From contig JAZNKS010000052.1 in the NCBI GenBank assembly GCA_045578725.1, forward strand, positions 9,610 through 73,609: a DNA stretch of 64,000 bases, read 5' to 3'. Within the stretch, counting starts at the first letter, position 1. Every line of letters begins with the position of its first letter. Origin of the DNA: Flemingiibacterium sp045578725 (lineage in GTDB: Bacteria > Bacillota > Clostridia > Oscillospirales > CAG-272). Position numbers and translations under genes: made by a program. This document shows positions 1 to 8,233 of the stretch, one piece after another. The notes below the pieces were generated by a model. That model had not been told where the DNA came from and did no database searches. It saw only the letters and a program-made list of their open reading frames with translations.

Positions 1-623
1 TCGGCGGCAACGGAATGATGTTTGAGCAGCTCTTAAGTGACATGGGATTCTCGGAGAAATCCAACGTTTGTACCATACGAAAAAGCTCGCTTGTGGAGAT
101 GCTGATTCGGTTAGGGACTTCGTCCAAGGAGCAGGAGTACCGGTGCGGATTGTTTTACGCCATTGCCGGTCTGCAGATCCATACAAGAGAAAATTCCGTG
201 ATGCATATCCCGGAACAGCACATCCGGGATGCGGTGCAGCATATCGAATCGGTTTCCGGAAATACCACTCCGGAGGAAGTAGCACGGGTTCTGCATCTGT
301 CCCGCGCCTATCTTCGCAATCTGTTTCATACCGCCTACGGTATCTCACTGCAGAAATATATCATCCGGTATCGGATGCGGCGGGCCTCCGAGCTTTTGGC
401 CGAAACCGATCTGCCGATCGGAGCCATCAGCGCGCAGGTGGGTTATCAGGATCCGCTGATGTTTTCCAAAATGTTCAAGCGGTACCGGAAAATGTCGCCG
501 ACCCGTTATCGAAGTCTGACGATTTCCTTCACGCAGGCGGTTATCGATGCACGGATTCACGATCCGCGGTACCGCGGTGAAGATATTGAATATCTGTACG
601 AAAATTTTGAGGACGAAAAGTAA
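1..623 (+). CDS. AraC-family transcriptional regulator, C-terminal part (5' end outside window)
   Basis: DNA-binding transcription factor. The frame is open to the first base of the window (GGNG precedes the first ATG at 15), so the gene very probably begins upstream and only the last 200 or so residues are seen. From about residue 75 of the visible part there is a double helix-turn-helix: the first HTH includes EEVARVLHLSRAYLRNLF, the second IGAISAQVGYQDPLMFSKMF, followed by the usual KRYRKMSPTRYR end of an AraC domain. A tail of about 35 residues rich in acidic and aromatic residues follows. The missing N-terminal part would hold the ligand or sensor domain, so the effector is unknown. The gene ends just before a strong intrinsic terminator and is convergent with gdhA. 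Confidence 0.85.
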   Translation, partial: GGNGMMFEQLLSDMGFSEKSNVCTIRKSSLVEMLIRLGTSSKEQEYRCGLFYAIAGLQIHTRENSVMHIPEQHIRDAVQHIESVSGNTTPEEVARVLHLSRAYLRNLFHTAYGISLQKYIIRYRMRRASELLAETDLPIGAISAQVGYQDPLMFSKMFKRYRKMSPTRYRSLTISFTQAVIDARIHDPRYRGEDIEYLYENFEDEK

Positions 624-684
624 CAGCCGCCGCAAGTGTCGATTCCAAAGACGGCTGTAATCTATGAGCGGGCAGACGAAAAAA

Positions 685-714
685 GGGGCTGTTGCATTTA
701 GATGCAACAGCCCC
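685..714 (-). terminator. Intrinsic terminator of gdhA
   Basis: A perfect 13-bp stem (arms 685-697 and 702-714) with loop TTAG is followed on the minus strand by six T (679-684 read in complement). It lies about 75 nt downstream of the gdhA stop. Confidence 0.85.
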
Positions 715-730
715 AGCGCGTTTGGGCCCT

Positions 731-769
731 GCGCTGTTGCAAGTTTTCAACTTGCAACAGCGCCTTTTT
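731..769 (+). terminator. Intrinsic terminator of the AraC gene
   Basis: A perfect 15-bp stem (arms 731-745 and 749-763) with a 3-nt TTC loop is followed by CTTTTTG on the plus strand. It shares the stem core GCTGTTGCA with the neighbouring minus-strand terminator at 685-714. Confidence 0.85.
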
Positions 770-788
770 GTTGTGGAATGTAAGAGAA

Positions 789-2144
789 TCAGTATGCGAT
801 ACCCTGAGCCTTCATGGCATCGGCAACCTTCAGGAAGCCTGCGATGTTCGCACCGGCAACCAGGTCGCCTTCCATGCCGTAATCCTTGGCAGCCTTGACG
901 GAGCTGTCATAGATGTTCTTCATGATCTGCTTCAGCTTGGCATCAACCTCTTCGGCGGTCCAGCTGTAACGCATGGAGTTCTGGCTCATTTCCAGACCGG
1001 ATACGGCAACGCCGCCTGCGTTAACGGCCTTGGAAGGAGCAACAACCACGCCGTTTGCCTTCAGGTAAGCAACAGCCTCGTTGGTGGTAGGCATATTGGA
1101 AACTTCGACGTAGTACTTCAGGCCGTTTGCAACCATTGCCTTGGCATCATCGAGGTTAACCTCGTTCTGGGTTGCGCAGGGCATGATAACGTCAACCTTT
1201 TCGCCCCACGGCTTCTTGCCTGCGAAGAAGGGAACGCCGAACTTGTCTGCGTAATCCTGAACCTTGTTGCGGCAGGAAGCGCGCATTTCGGTCATGAACG
1301 CGATCTTTTCGGGGGTGTTTACGCCGTCCTTATCGTAGATGTAGCCGTCGGGACCGGAGATGGTAACAACCTTACCGCCGAGCTCGGTGAGCTTCTGAAC
1401 CGTACCCCAGGCAACATTGCCGAAGCCGGATACAGCGAAGGTCTTGCCTTCGATCTTTTCGCCGAAGGAAGCGAGCATATTCTCAACATAGTAAACAGCG
1501 CCGTAGCCGGTAGCTTCCGGACGGATCAGGGAGCCGCCGTAGGAGAAGCCCTTGCCGGTGAGAACGCCGGTGAACTCGTTGCGCAGTCTCTTGTACTGGC
1601 CGAACAGATAGCCAACCTCGCGTGCACCTACGCCGATATCGCCAGCGGGAACGTCGGTGTCAGCGCCGATGTGCTTGGCCAGCTCGGTCATGAAGCTCTG
1701 GCAGAAGCGCATAACTTCGCCGTCGGACTTGCCGGTGGGATCGAAGTCTGCACCGCCCTTACCGCCGCCCATGGGAAGGCCGGTCAGGGAGTTCTTGAAG
1801 GTCTGCTCAAAGCCGAGGAACTTCATGATGGAAGCGTTAACGGAGGGATGGAAGCGCAGACCGCCCTTGTAGGGACCGATTGCAGAGTTGAACTGTACAC
1901 GGTAGCCGCGGTTTACCTGAACCTTGCCGTTGTCATCAACCCAGCTTACGCGGAACTGAATCTGACGCTCGGGCTCAACCATGCGCTCGAATACGCCGGC
2001 CTCAATCAGGTCAGGGCGCTTTTCGGCGACGGGCTCCAGAGATTCGAGAACCTCCTCGACGGTCTGGTGAAATTCGGTTTCACCGGGGTTGCGCTTGCAG
2101 ACATTTTCGTAAACGCTTGCAAGATAGCTGTTTTTCAGTGCCAT
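789..2144 (-). CDS. gdhA: NADP-type glutamate dehydrogenase
   Basis: Cytosolic hexameric enzyme that reductively aminates 2-oxoglutarate with ammonia to glutamate; the main ammonia-assimilating or glutamate-catabolic step. The 451-residue length fits the bacterial NADP-dependent class. Visible hallmarks are the substrate loop GLPMGGGKGGADFDPTGKSD with the catalytic lysine, the PAGDIGVGAREVGYLFG segment with the catalytic aspartate, and a Rossmann motif FAVSGFGNVAWGT. The start ATG at 2144 follows an AGAGGT ribosome site. A single-gene unit with its own promoter (TTGCAA, 17 bp, TATAAT) and terminator. The large open frame on the opposite strand (702-2219) is a codon-bias shadow of this gene. 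Confidence 0.97.
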   Translation of the reverse strand: MALKNSYLASVYENVCKRNPGETEFHQTVEEVLESLEPVAEKRPDLIEAGVFERMVEPERQIQFRVSWVDDNGKVQVNRGYRVQFNSAIGPYKGGLRFHPSVNASIMKFLGFEQTFKNSLTGLPMGGGKGGADFDPTGKSDGEVMRFCQSFMTELAKHIGADTDVPAGDIGVGAREVGYLFGQYKRLRNEFTGVLTGKGFSYGGSLIRPEATGYGAVYYVENMLASFGEKIEGKTFAVSGFGNVAWGTVQKLTELGGKVVTISGPDGYIYDKDGVNTPEKIAFMTEMRASCRNKVQDYADKFGVPFFAGKKPWGEKVDVIMPCATQNEVNLDDAKAMVANGLKYYVEVSNMPTTNEAVAYLKANGVVVAPSKAVNAGGVAVSGLEMSQNSMRYSWTAEEVDAKLKQIMKNIYDSSVKAAKDYGMEGDLVAGANIAGFLKVADAMKAQGIAY

Positions 2145-2221
2145 TGGTATGTACCTCTTTTTATTTGGATTTTGCCGGATTCAGCCGGGCGGCTTTATCA
2201 CGGTAATAGGATTGTGTAATT

Positions 2222-2250
2222 ATTATACACCATTTCCAACGATTTTGCAA
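2222..2250 (-). promoter_or_regulatory. Sigma-A promoter of gdhA
   Basis: Minus-strand -35 TTGCAA (2245-2250) and -10 TATAAT (2222-2227), 17 bp apart, about 80 nt before the gdhA start. Confidence 0.8.
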
Positions 2251-2404
2251 TAATCTTTGAAAAATTCTTTATGTAAAAATATAGACTAAAAGGAAAATGC
2301 ATTTTAGAAGTTTTTCATAAACTGAAGCGGCTTTTCGCAGGATGGCATAATTTTTCCTGCAAATTCATAGAGATGAAGGGAGAAAACGGGAAGGGGGCGG
2401 CAGC

Positions 2405-3853
2405 TTGCGGAACATGGGGCGTTTCTTATTCAGCGGTGTGATTCTGGCGGCGACCGCCTTTATCCTTCGTGCGCTGGGAGTCGGATTCAATGCCTTCCTG
2501 TCGCGTGAACTCGGAACGGATGGTATGGGTTTGTTTACGCTGATTATGAGCCTGTACGGTCTTGCGGTGACGGTAGCTTCCTCCGGCGTGAATCTGGCTT
2601 CCGCCCGGATGTGCACCGAGGCTCTGTCCCATCCGGGTGGGGAAGACCTTCTGGCAGCATCGCTGAAGCGATGTCTGCTTTATGCCCTTGTATGCGGAGG
2701 CGGCGCGGCAATCCTTCTGTTTGCGGGTGCCGAAATGATTGCTGTGCATTGGCTGGGGGACGGGCGGTGTACGCTTGCCCTGCGTCTGCTGGCGCTGAGT
2801 CTGCCGTTTATTGCCGGCTCCAACGTGCTGAACGGCTATTTCACGGCGGTCCGGAGAGCATACAAAAGCGCGGCAGCACAGATTTTCGAGCAGCTGCTGA
2901 AAATGGCCGTGACCGCGTGGCTGCTGCTTCATGCGATCCCGGAAAAGAGCGGCGCGGCGGTGGAATATGCCTGTGCGGCAATTGTCGGAGGCGGTGCGCT
3001 GGCCGAGATCGGCTCCTTTCTTCTGACGGCGCTTCTGTACCGGATCGAACGGGCAAAAAGAAAGCCCGGCATTCTTCATGCCGGGCAGGGGATACTGCTT
3101 ACGAAAAAGCTGCTTGGAATTGCCGTGCCGGTCGCGGCGGCGGCCTATATCCGCTCCGGCCTTTCCACGCTGGAGCATATTCTCATTCCGCGCGGACTCC
3201 GGAAGAATCCTCTGACCGCCGATACGGCGCTGGCCGCTTACGGCATGCTGTGCGGCATGGCGATGCCGGTGATCTTTTTCCCGACAGCGGTTCTTTATTC
3301 CTTCACCGGCCTGCTGATTCCCGAATTCACGGAGGCTCATGCACGGGGGGAGAAAAAGCGGATCGGCCGCATGATAACCCGGGCAGTATGGGGAACGCTG
3401 ATCTTTTCCGGCATCTGCATGGCGGTGATGACGGCATTTGGCGAGAAGATCGGGATTCTCCTCTATGACAGCGTCGAGGCGGGAAGGTATATTGCGATCA
3501 TGGCGCCGCTGGTGCCGGTGATGTATCTGGATCACGCGGTGGATGCGATGCTGAAGGGGCTGAACGAGCAGCTCTATTCGATGAAGGTGAACATTTTTGA
3601 TGCGGCACTCTGCACGCTGATGGTCTGGCAGCTCTGCCCGCGGATCGGAATCTGGGGCTATATCATCACAGTTTATCTGTCGGAGGCAATCAATGCGCTG
3701 CTGAGTCTGCACAGGCTCTGGCGGGTGGTCCGATGCGAAGGAGATCGGCCGCAGAAGAAGGCTATACCGCGAGATGCTTCTCGACCATCTCAACCACACA
3801 TTCCAGCACCGCCGCCGATTCCTCGGGGGAAGCGGCACGCTCGGCATACTTGA
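2405..3853 (+). CDS. SpoVB-like polysaccharide/lipid flippase (MOP superfamily)
   Basis: Integral membrane protein of 482 residues with about 12-14 hydrophobic segments. It opens with GRFLFSGVILAATAFILRALGV and FNAFLSRELGTDGMGLFTL, the signature start of stage V sporulation protein B and related Wzx/MurJ-like lipid-linked oligosaccharide flippases. The likely role is moving a lipid-linked cell-wall or cortex precursor across the membrane. The start is TTG at 2405 or ATG at 2414, both behind a G-rich ribosome site (GGAAGGGGGCGG). The last 30 or so residues (RPSQPHIPAPPPIPRGKRH) look non-native and are antisense to the end of the next gene, a 92-bp convergent overlap. No clear promoter was found in the 260 bp upstream. 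Confidence 0.8.
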   Translation: MRNMGRFLFSGVILAATAFILRALGVGFNAFLSRELGTDGMGLFTLIMSLYGLAVTVASSGVNLASARMCTEALSHPGGEDLLAASLKRCLLYALVCGGGAAILLFAGAEMIAVHWLGDGRCTLALRLLALSLPFIAGSNVLNGYFTAVRRAYKSAAAQIFEQLLKMAVTAWLLLHAIPEKSGAAVEYACAAIVGGGALAEIGSFLLTALLYRIERAKRKPGILHAGQGILLTKKLLGIAVPVAAAAYIRSGLSTLEHILIPRGLRKNPLTADTALAAYGMLCGMAMPVIFFPTAVLYSFTGLLIPEFTEAHARGEKKRIGRMITRAVWGTLIFSGICMAVMTAFGEKIGILLYDSVEAGRYIAIMAPLVPVMYLDHAVDAMLKGLNEQLYSMKVNIFDAALCTLMVWQLCPRIGIWGYIITVYLSEAINALLSLHRLWRVVRCEGDRPQKKAIPRDASRPSQPHIPAPPPIPRGKRHARHT

Positions 3854-5210
3854 TCCGCTCGATCAGGTCGGTGATGGCGTGGATGGAGTCGAACTGCATA
3901 CCGCCTGCGATCTTTCTTGACAGCTGGCGTGGGGTATCCGATTCCTTCAGATTCAGATTCATCCGCCCGAGCAGCTCGATCATGACCAGATACGAATAGG
4001 TCAGCTTCTCGCTGTCGGTGCGGCGAAGGGCCAGCTCGCTCCGGAAATCGCGGGCGGTGAAGCGCTTGTGCTCCAAAGCACGGCTCCGCGCGCCGGAGGG
4101 AACCCTTCCGAGCTTTTCGGTGGTGTCGCGGTAGTTGATGTCAATTCCCTGACGGGCATAGTCAATGTCGCCGGAACCCATGAACATCGCCATGAAATCA
4201 TCCAGCAGGCGGCGGAGCCAGGCAAAGAAGCGCCGGAATTCCACCGTGCGGCCGAAGACGATGAAGACAATCAGCGAAATTCCGATCAGGATAAAGCCGA
4301 GGATGCTGAGATCCGCGAAGGAGCCGTCGGTGATGGCGGCAAAATCGCCGGAAACATTCTGCTGGAGAGTGTGCCGGTCGGCGGAATTCATGCCGACGAT
4401 GTGATAGAGAATCAGATAGAAGAGCAGCTCCAGTATCAGCCAGGCACCGTTTACGAAGATATACAGAATGCCTCCGAAGGCGGCCGCGATCACCAGCGCC
4501 AGAAGAATCATCCGGATGTTGTAATACCGGGCCGAGGGGGTGATTTTCGTAACGGCGACACCGTTGTAGATCCGCATGATGTAGGACTGATTCATGATGA
4601 GGACGGCACAGATCATATAGAGAATGAAGAAAATGCCGACAAAGACCGGGCGGAGCCAGACGAAAATCATGAAGGAGATGCCGAGGGCAGTCAGCACAGC
4701 CCGGAGCGACATCAGCCGCGTGTACGGATAAAACTGTGTGACGGCACCGGCCACCGCCGGCAGAAAGAGCACCATGCTGTACAGGACGGGGACAAGCGAA
4801 TCGGCATCCTGCCCGGCGATGAAGCCGCCGCGGATCCGGTCGATGATCCCGCCCAGAGCCTGGCAGAGAAGATACAGTACGGGAAGGAGCGGGAGAAGAT
4901 ATTTGACTTTGAAATAGCGGGTGAAGCCTTCATAGGAAAAATCGTCCCGCTTTTTCTGGCCGATGGCGGCAAGGAAGACCGCCTGCAGGAGCCATCCGGC
5001 AAAAAAGGTGAAAAGGGGCAGTAAGAATCCGGCAGCCGGTGATCCGAAGCAGGATACGGCGATCGGGTAGGCGAGCATTTCCACGATCATGGCGATGCCG
5101 AAGGCCGCCAGAACATGGCAGAGCGGCTCAATCGAGAGCGCTCCTGCTGTCCGTCCGAGCTGTCCGGCAAAGCCGAGGATGCTCTGCAGGCGCTGTGTGA
5201 ATGTATTCAT
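3762..5210 (-). CDS. Multi-pass membrane protein with DUF4129-like C-terminus
   Basis: 482 residues. Roughly ten hydrophobic segments occupy residues 25-330, then a cytosolic tail contains SYLVMIELLGRMNLNLKES-DTPRQLSRKI, the pattern typical of DUF4129 (tyrosine/Leu-rich helix followed by T-x-x-x-L/F). It is the last gene of an operon with MoxR ATPase and DUF58 genes (14-nt gap), the usual partners of DUF4129 or transglutaminase-type membrane proteins. No transglutaminase Cys-His-Asp triad is visible. The family is thought to act in envelope-linked processes but the biochemical role is unknown. The end overlaps the convergent flippase gene. Confidence 0.65.
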   Translation of the reverse strand: MNTFTQRLQSILGFAGQLGRTAGALSIEPLCHVLAAFGIAMIVEMLAYPIAVSCFGSPAAGFLLPLFTFFAGWLLQAVFLAAIGQKKRDDFSYEGFTRYFKVKYLLPLLPVLYLLCQALGGIIDRIRGGFIAGQDADSLVPVLYSMVLFLPAVAGAVTQFYPYTRLMSLRAVLTALGISFMIFVWLRPVFVGIFFILYMICAVLIMNQSYIMRIYNGVAVTKITPSARYYNIRMILLALVIAAAFGGILYIFVNGAWLILELLFYLILYHIVGMNSADRHTLQQNVSGDFAAITDGSFADLSILGFILIGISLIVFIVFGRTVEFRRFFAWLRRLLDDFMAMFMGSGDIDYARQGIDINYRDTTEKLGRVPSGARSRALEHKRFTARDFRSELALRRTDSEKLTYSYLVMIELLGRMNLNLKESDTPRQLSRKIAGGMQFDSIHAITDLIERIKYAERAASPEESAAVLECVVEMVEKHLAV

Positions 5211-5224
5211 AAGCGTTCCCCCGT

Positions 5225-6442
5225 TCAGATTCCGACCTTGTAGGAATCGAAATAGGTCCTGAAGAAGACCTTGGCCCCGGCCGGCACCGTCTGGATTCCG
5301 CGGTTGGAGGTTGTGGCGTAGAAAATGACCTCGATGCCCCGGCTGGCCATCTGCTCCCGGAAGACCATCATTCGCTCGTCCAGGACGGAGGTGATCAGCA
5401 CGATATTGCCGTTTTCGGCGAACTTGTGCGGATTTTCAAGGATGAAATCCAGCAGCTTTTCAATCGGCATGGAGAAGCGCATCGGAAACCTTGCCAACAT
5501 CTGCATCGCTTCAAGCAATCCCTGCTTGCCGCAGAACGGCTCCGTGACGAGAATCTTCTGCCCGGTCTCGCTTTCGTCGGCCTTGCAGTCCGGTGCAAGG
5601 GCGGCCGGATCGGTGTTGGCGATCAGTCGGACGGGGATGTTATCGGACAGAAACCGCTCCAGAAGCGAGGCGGCAACGGTGATGTTGTATTCGATGAATT
5701 CCGGATTGGACGGGACTTCGCTGTCCCGTTCGATCATCTGCGAGCAGCAGTTGAGGATGATATTGGACTGGATTTTCTGGACATACTCCTCCACATTGAC
5801 CATCAGATGGCCGTGTGCGGCCGTGAGCTTCCAGTTGATTTTGTTCATCGGATCCAGCGGCGTATAATCTCTGGCGCCGCTCCGGAGCATAGGATCGGTG
5901 AGAAGGCTCTGATTGGTGACAATATCACCGGAAAAGTAGCGGGTGGAGGTGAAATCGCGCTCCAGATCCACCGCACGGGGAAGAACCGTTACGGTGGAGG
6001 ATTTGCCCTCGGGCATGGTCACATTCTGTGAGATCATGTTGAAGCCGATCAGGTCGCCGGCGACAATCAGCACCTGATCCAGGCTGTAAACGCCCCTCTT
6101 TTTGCAGGAGATGCGCCAGCGGCGGCTGATTTTCTGTCGTCCCTTCATGACGAACATACTCTCGATCGCACCGGTGTAATGATCGCTTCTCTTTTGGCCC
6201 TCGGCGGTGATCAGATGGAAGGCGAGGCCTTCCGGGAGAGCGGTGGTGACCTTGATATAGGGCAGAGGGAGCGCTTTTTCGTTGATCAGCTCCTCATACA
6301 GATAGACATCGTCACCGACGGTGGCCTCGGTTTTATCAAGCCGTGCCCGGTAGACGAGCTGATCGAAGGTGTATTTTTCAAAGAGCTTTTTCTGCACAAA
6401 ATAAGCGATGAGCAGAACCAGCGCGGCGGCAATATACAGCAT
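5225..6442 (-). CDS. DUF58 domain protein
   Basis: 405 residues. Two N-terminal hydrophobic segments (about 1-20) are followed by a beta-rich region and the DUF58 signature G-ARDY-TPLDPMNKINWKLTAA at about residues 190-212. DUF58 proteins carry a degenerate vWA-like fold and work with MoxR AAA ATPases; the C-terminal half (IVLITSVLDERMMVFREQMASRGIEVIFYAT) fits a vWA-like Rossmann unit. Second gene of the moxR operon, 11 nt after moxR and 14 nt before the DUF4129 gene. The function is inferred only from this conserved gene trio. Confidence 0.85.
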   Translation of the reverse strand: MLYIAAALVLLIAYFVQKKLFEKYTFDQLVYRARLDKTEATVGDDVYLYEELINEKALPLPYIKVTTALPEGLAFHLITAEGQKRSDHYTGAIESMFVMKGRQKISRRWRISCKKRGVYSLDQVLIVAGDLIGFNMISQNVTMPEGKSSTVTVLPRAVDLERDFTSTRYFSGDIVTNQSLLTDPMLRSGARDYTPLDPMNKINWKLTAAHGHLMVNVEEYVQKIQSNIILNCCSQMIERDSEVPSNPEFIEYNITVAASLLERFLSDNIPVRLIANTDPAALAPDCKADESETGQKILVTEPFCGKQGLLEAMQMLARFPMRFSMPIEKLLDFILENPHKFAENGNIVLITSVLDERMMVFREQMASRGIEVIFYATTSNRGIQTVPAGAKVFFRTYFDSYKVGI

Positions 6443-6453
6443 GGCGGCCTCGC

Positions 6454-7392
6454 TTATCCGATCGGTGCGGGAACGGTATCCAGAATGTAATCGATGATCG
6501 TTTCGTTGGCGTTGGTGATGCGGGCCTGGCTCTGGGAGCGGGAGAGAATCCGGTGGGCCAATACCGGTACTGCTACCGCCTTTACATCATCGGGCAGGAC
6601 AAAATCACGGCCGTTCATGGCAGCCCATGCCTTGGCGGTGCGCATCAGAGCAAGCGTTCCGCGGGGCGATACGCCGAGCCGCACCCGATCCGATTCGCGG
6701 GTGGCGACGGCGATGCGGACGATATATTCGCCGACCGTTTCGCTGACATGAACCTGTTTTACTTCCGCACGGGCACCGGCGATATCGGCGCCTGTACAGA
6801 TGGGAGGCAGAGCCGGGAGCGGACTTTCGCCCGCATAGCCGGTCAGGATGGCCTTTTCTGCCTCAAAGCCCGGATAGCCGAGCGAGAGCTTCATGAGGAA
6901 ACGGTCGATCTGGGCCTCCGGAAGCGGGAAGGTTCCCTGCGATTCGATGGGATTCTCCGTGGCGATGACGAAGAACGGCTCCTCCAGCATATAGGTTACG
7001 CCGTCCACGGTGACCTGCCGCTCCTCCATAGCCTCAAGAAGCGCCGACTGGGTGCGGGGTGTGGTGCGGTTGATTTCATCCGCAATGACGATATTGGAGA
7101 AGATCGGTCCGCGCCGGAAGATGAATTCGGTTGTCTTCTGATCGAAGAAATTGATGCCGGTGATGTCGCTGGGGAGAAGATCGGGCGTGAACTGGATGCG
7201 CTTCACATCTCCTGAGATGGAGCGGGCCAGGGCGCGGGCCAGGCTGGTTTTGCCGGTGCCGGGGATATCGTCCAGCAGAACATGACCGCCGGCAAGGAAG
7301 GCGGCGATGACAAGACGGATCCGGTCGCTTTTGCCGTAGATCACGCGGCTGATGTTGCTTTCAAGCTGTTGGGCGAGCTGCTCACATTTCAT
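6454..7392 (-). CDS. MoxR-family AAA+ ATPase
   Basis: About 312 residues, the usual MoxR length. Walker A DDIPGTGKTSLARALA, Walker B IVIADEINRT, the MoxR signature RTTPRTQSALLEAMEERQVTVDG, sensor 1 FFVIATENPIESQGTFPLPEAQIDRFL and sensor 2 SPRGTLALMRTAKAWA are all present. MoxR proteins are thought to be chaperone-like ATPases acting on a partner vWA/DUF58 protein, here encoded just downstream. I prefer ATG 7392 (MKCEQ) to an in-frame ATG at 7410, because AGGAGG sits 8 nt before 7392 and overlaps the region after 7410. First gene of the operon, with a perfect sigma-A promoter. Confidence 0.92.
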   Translation of the reverse strand: MKCEQLAQQLESNISRVIYGKSDRIRLVIAAFLAGGHVLLDDIPGTGKTSLARALARSISGDVKRIQFTPDLLPSDITGINFFDQKTTEFIFRRGPIFSNIVIADEINRTTPRTQSALLEAMEERQVTVDGVTYMLEEPFFVIATENPIESQGTFPLPEAQIDRFLMKLSLGYPGFEAEKAILTGYAGESPLPALPPICTGADIAGARAEVKQVHVSETVGEYIVRIAVATRESDRVRLGVSPRGTLALMRTAKAWAAMNGRDFVLPDDVKAVAVPVLAHRILSRSQSQARITNANETIIDYILDTVPAPIG

Positions 7393-7423
7393 GGGGGAGT
7401 CCTCCTGCATATATTCTGTTTTT

Positions 7424-7452
7424 ATTATAACACGCAGTCAGATGATTGTCAA
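7424..7452 (-). promoter_or_regulatory. Promoter of the moxR operon
   Basis: Perfect consensus on the minus strand: TTGACA (7447-7452), 17 bp, TATAAT (7424-7429), with AGGAGG at 7401-7406 before the moxR start. Confidence 0.9.
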
Positions 7453-7535
7453 GTGCAATTTTGAAATTTGGTGCAGAAAACATGACGGCAAAGCGGGATC
7501 TTTTGCGGAATTTTTCATTATAATCGATTTTTCAC

Positions 7536-7564
7536 TTGCAATATAAAAGAAAATCGTGTATAAT
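7536..7564 (+). promoter_or_regulatory. Promoter of the CD3324-like gene and its leader
   Basis: TTGCAA (7536-7541), 17 bp, TATAAT (7559-7564). Transcription should start near 7571, giving a leader of about 230 nt before the gene at 7805. Confidence 0.82.
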
Positions 7565-7570
7565 GGGGAT

Positions 7571-7804
7571 ACAGCGATTCACCGACCGCTGTAAATAATC
7601 TTTGAAAGGAGTTGGTTATCAAATGACGAATACAAAGGTGATTGGTGTATAACCCCGGGTTGACTTTCTCCTTCTGAGATGCAATCCGCGCGTTATACAC
7701 GCCGGGGGCGACCGGTTCACCGATCCCCCCGAGCATTAAAAAATACCGGTTTTCCGCTGTGTCTTCCGACGGAACCGGATGTGTATAACGAGAGGAGAGC
7801 AAAG
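7571..7804 (+). promoter_or_regulatory. Long structured 5' leader with a 9-residue ORF
   Basis: Untranslated stretch of about 230 nt. A short ORF, MTNTKVIGV (7623-7652), has an AAAGGAG site at 7605-7611. It ends inside the first of three copies of the 9-mer GTGTATAAC: forward at its stop codon, inverted about 45 nt later, and forward again just before the ribosome site of the gene. The inverted pair is flanked by CCCCGGG and CCGGGGG, giving a long imperfect stem. Two further hairpins follow: GGGGG-CGGT-TC-ACCG-CCCCC near 7706-7732, and CCGGTTTTCCG with CGGAACCGG near 7744-7778. No known riboswitch class is recognised. Confidence 0.5.
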
Positions 7805-8095
7805 ATGGCGTATAAGAACGCAAGAGATATTCTGCCTTGCGAACTCATCGAGGAAATCCAGAAATACATCGACGGCGACCTGGTTTATATCCCGACGAAG
7901 TCGGATAAAACCGGCTGGGGTCTCCGAAGCGGCGCAAAGCAGAAATATGCCGAGCGCAACCATGCGATCCGTGAGCAGTACCATAGAGATGTTTCTGTGG
8001 AAGAGCTTGCCCGTTTGTATTTTCTCTCGATCGACAGTATCAAGAAGATTGTCTACGGCGCACCGCAGTCGGATGCGCGCAAGAAAGCACAGTAA
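7805..8095 (+). CDS. Small CD3324-family HTH-like protein
   Basis: 96 residues. The sequence opens MAYKNARDILPCELIEEIQKYIDG-DLVYIP, characteristic of a small protein family common in Clostridia (CD3324-like). The C-terminal half, YHRDVSVEELARLYFLSIDSIKKIVYG, reads as a helix-turn-helix resembling Mor/sigma-type HTH units. A DNA-binding regulatory role is therefore likely, but the targets are unknown. ATG 7805 has GAGAGGAG just upstream; longer in-frame extension to 7679 runs through the structured leader and is rejected. Followed by a clear terminator, so it is monocistronic. Confidence 0.75.
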   Translation: MAYKNARDILPCELIEEIQKYIDGDLVYIPTKSDKTGWGLRSGAKQKYAERNHAIREQYHRDVSVEELARLYFLSIDSIKKIVYGAPQSDARKKAQ

Positions 8096-8103
8096 TCAAA
8101 ACG

Positions 8104-8139
8104 GGATGCCTGCCGCCATGGCGGGCATCCTGTTTTTTT
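8104..8139 (+). terminator. Intrinsic terminator after the CD3324-like gene
   Basis: 11-bp stem with one G-T pair (8104-8114 with 8120-8130), loop GCCAT, then a 7-T tract at 8133-8139. Confidence 0.88.
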
Positions 8140-8170
8140 GGCGATTTGACGAGATTTTTTCGGAATATGC

Positions 8171-8199
8171 TTGACCTTGGCGCCAAAATCATGTATAAT
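8171..8199 (+). promoter_or_regulatory. Promoter of the M23 peptidase gene, with palindrome in the spacer
   Basis: TTGACC (8171-8176), 17 bp, TATAAT (8194-8199). The first 10 bp of the spacer are the perfect palindrome TTGGCGCCAA (8177-8186), a possible operator. Confidence 0.82.
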
Positions 8200-8233
8200 G
8201 TATATATGATGATTATTAAGGAAGGTATTATGC

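Noticed and set aside
702..2219. 505-codon open frame opposite gdhA
   Set aside because: It mirrors gdhA codons, has no ribosome site or recognisable domain, and gdhA is certain.
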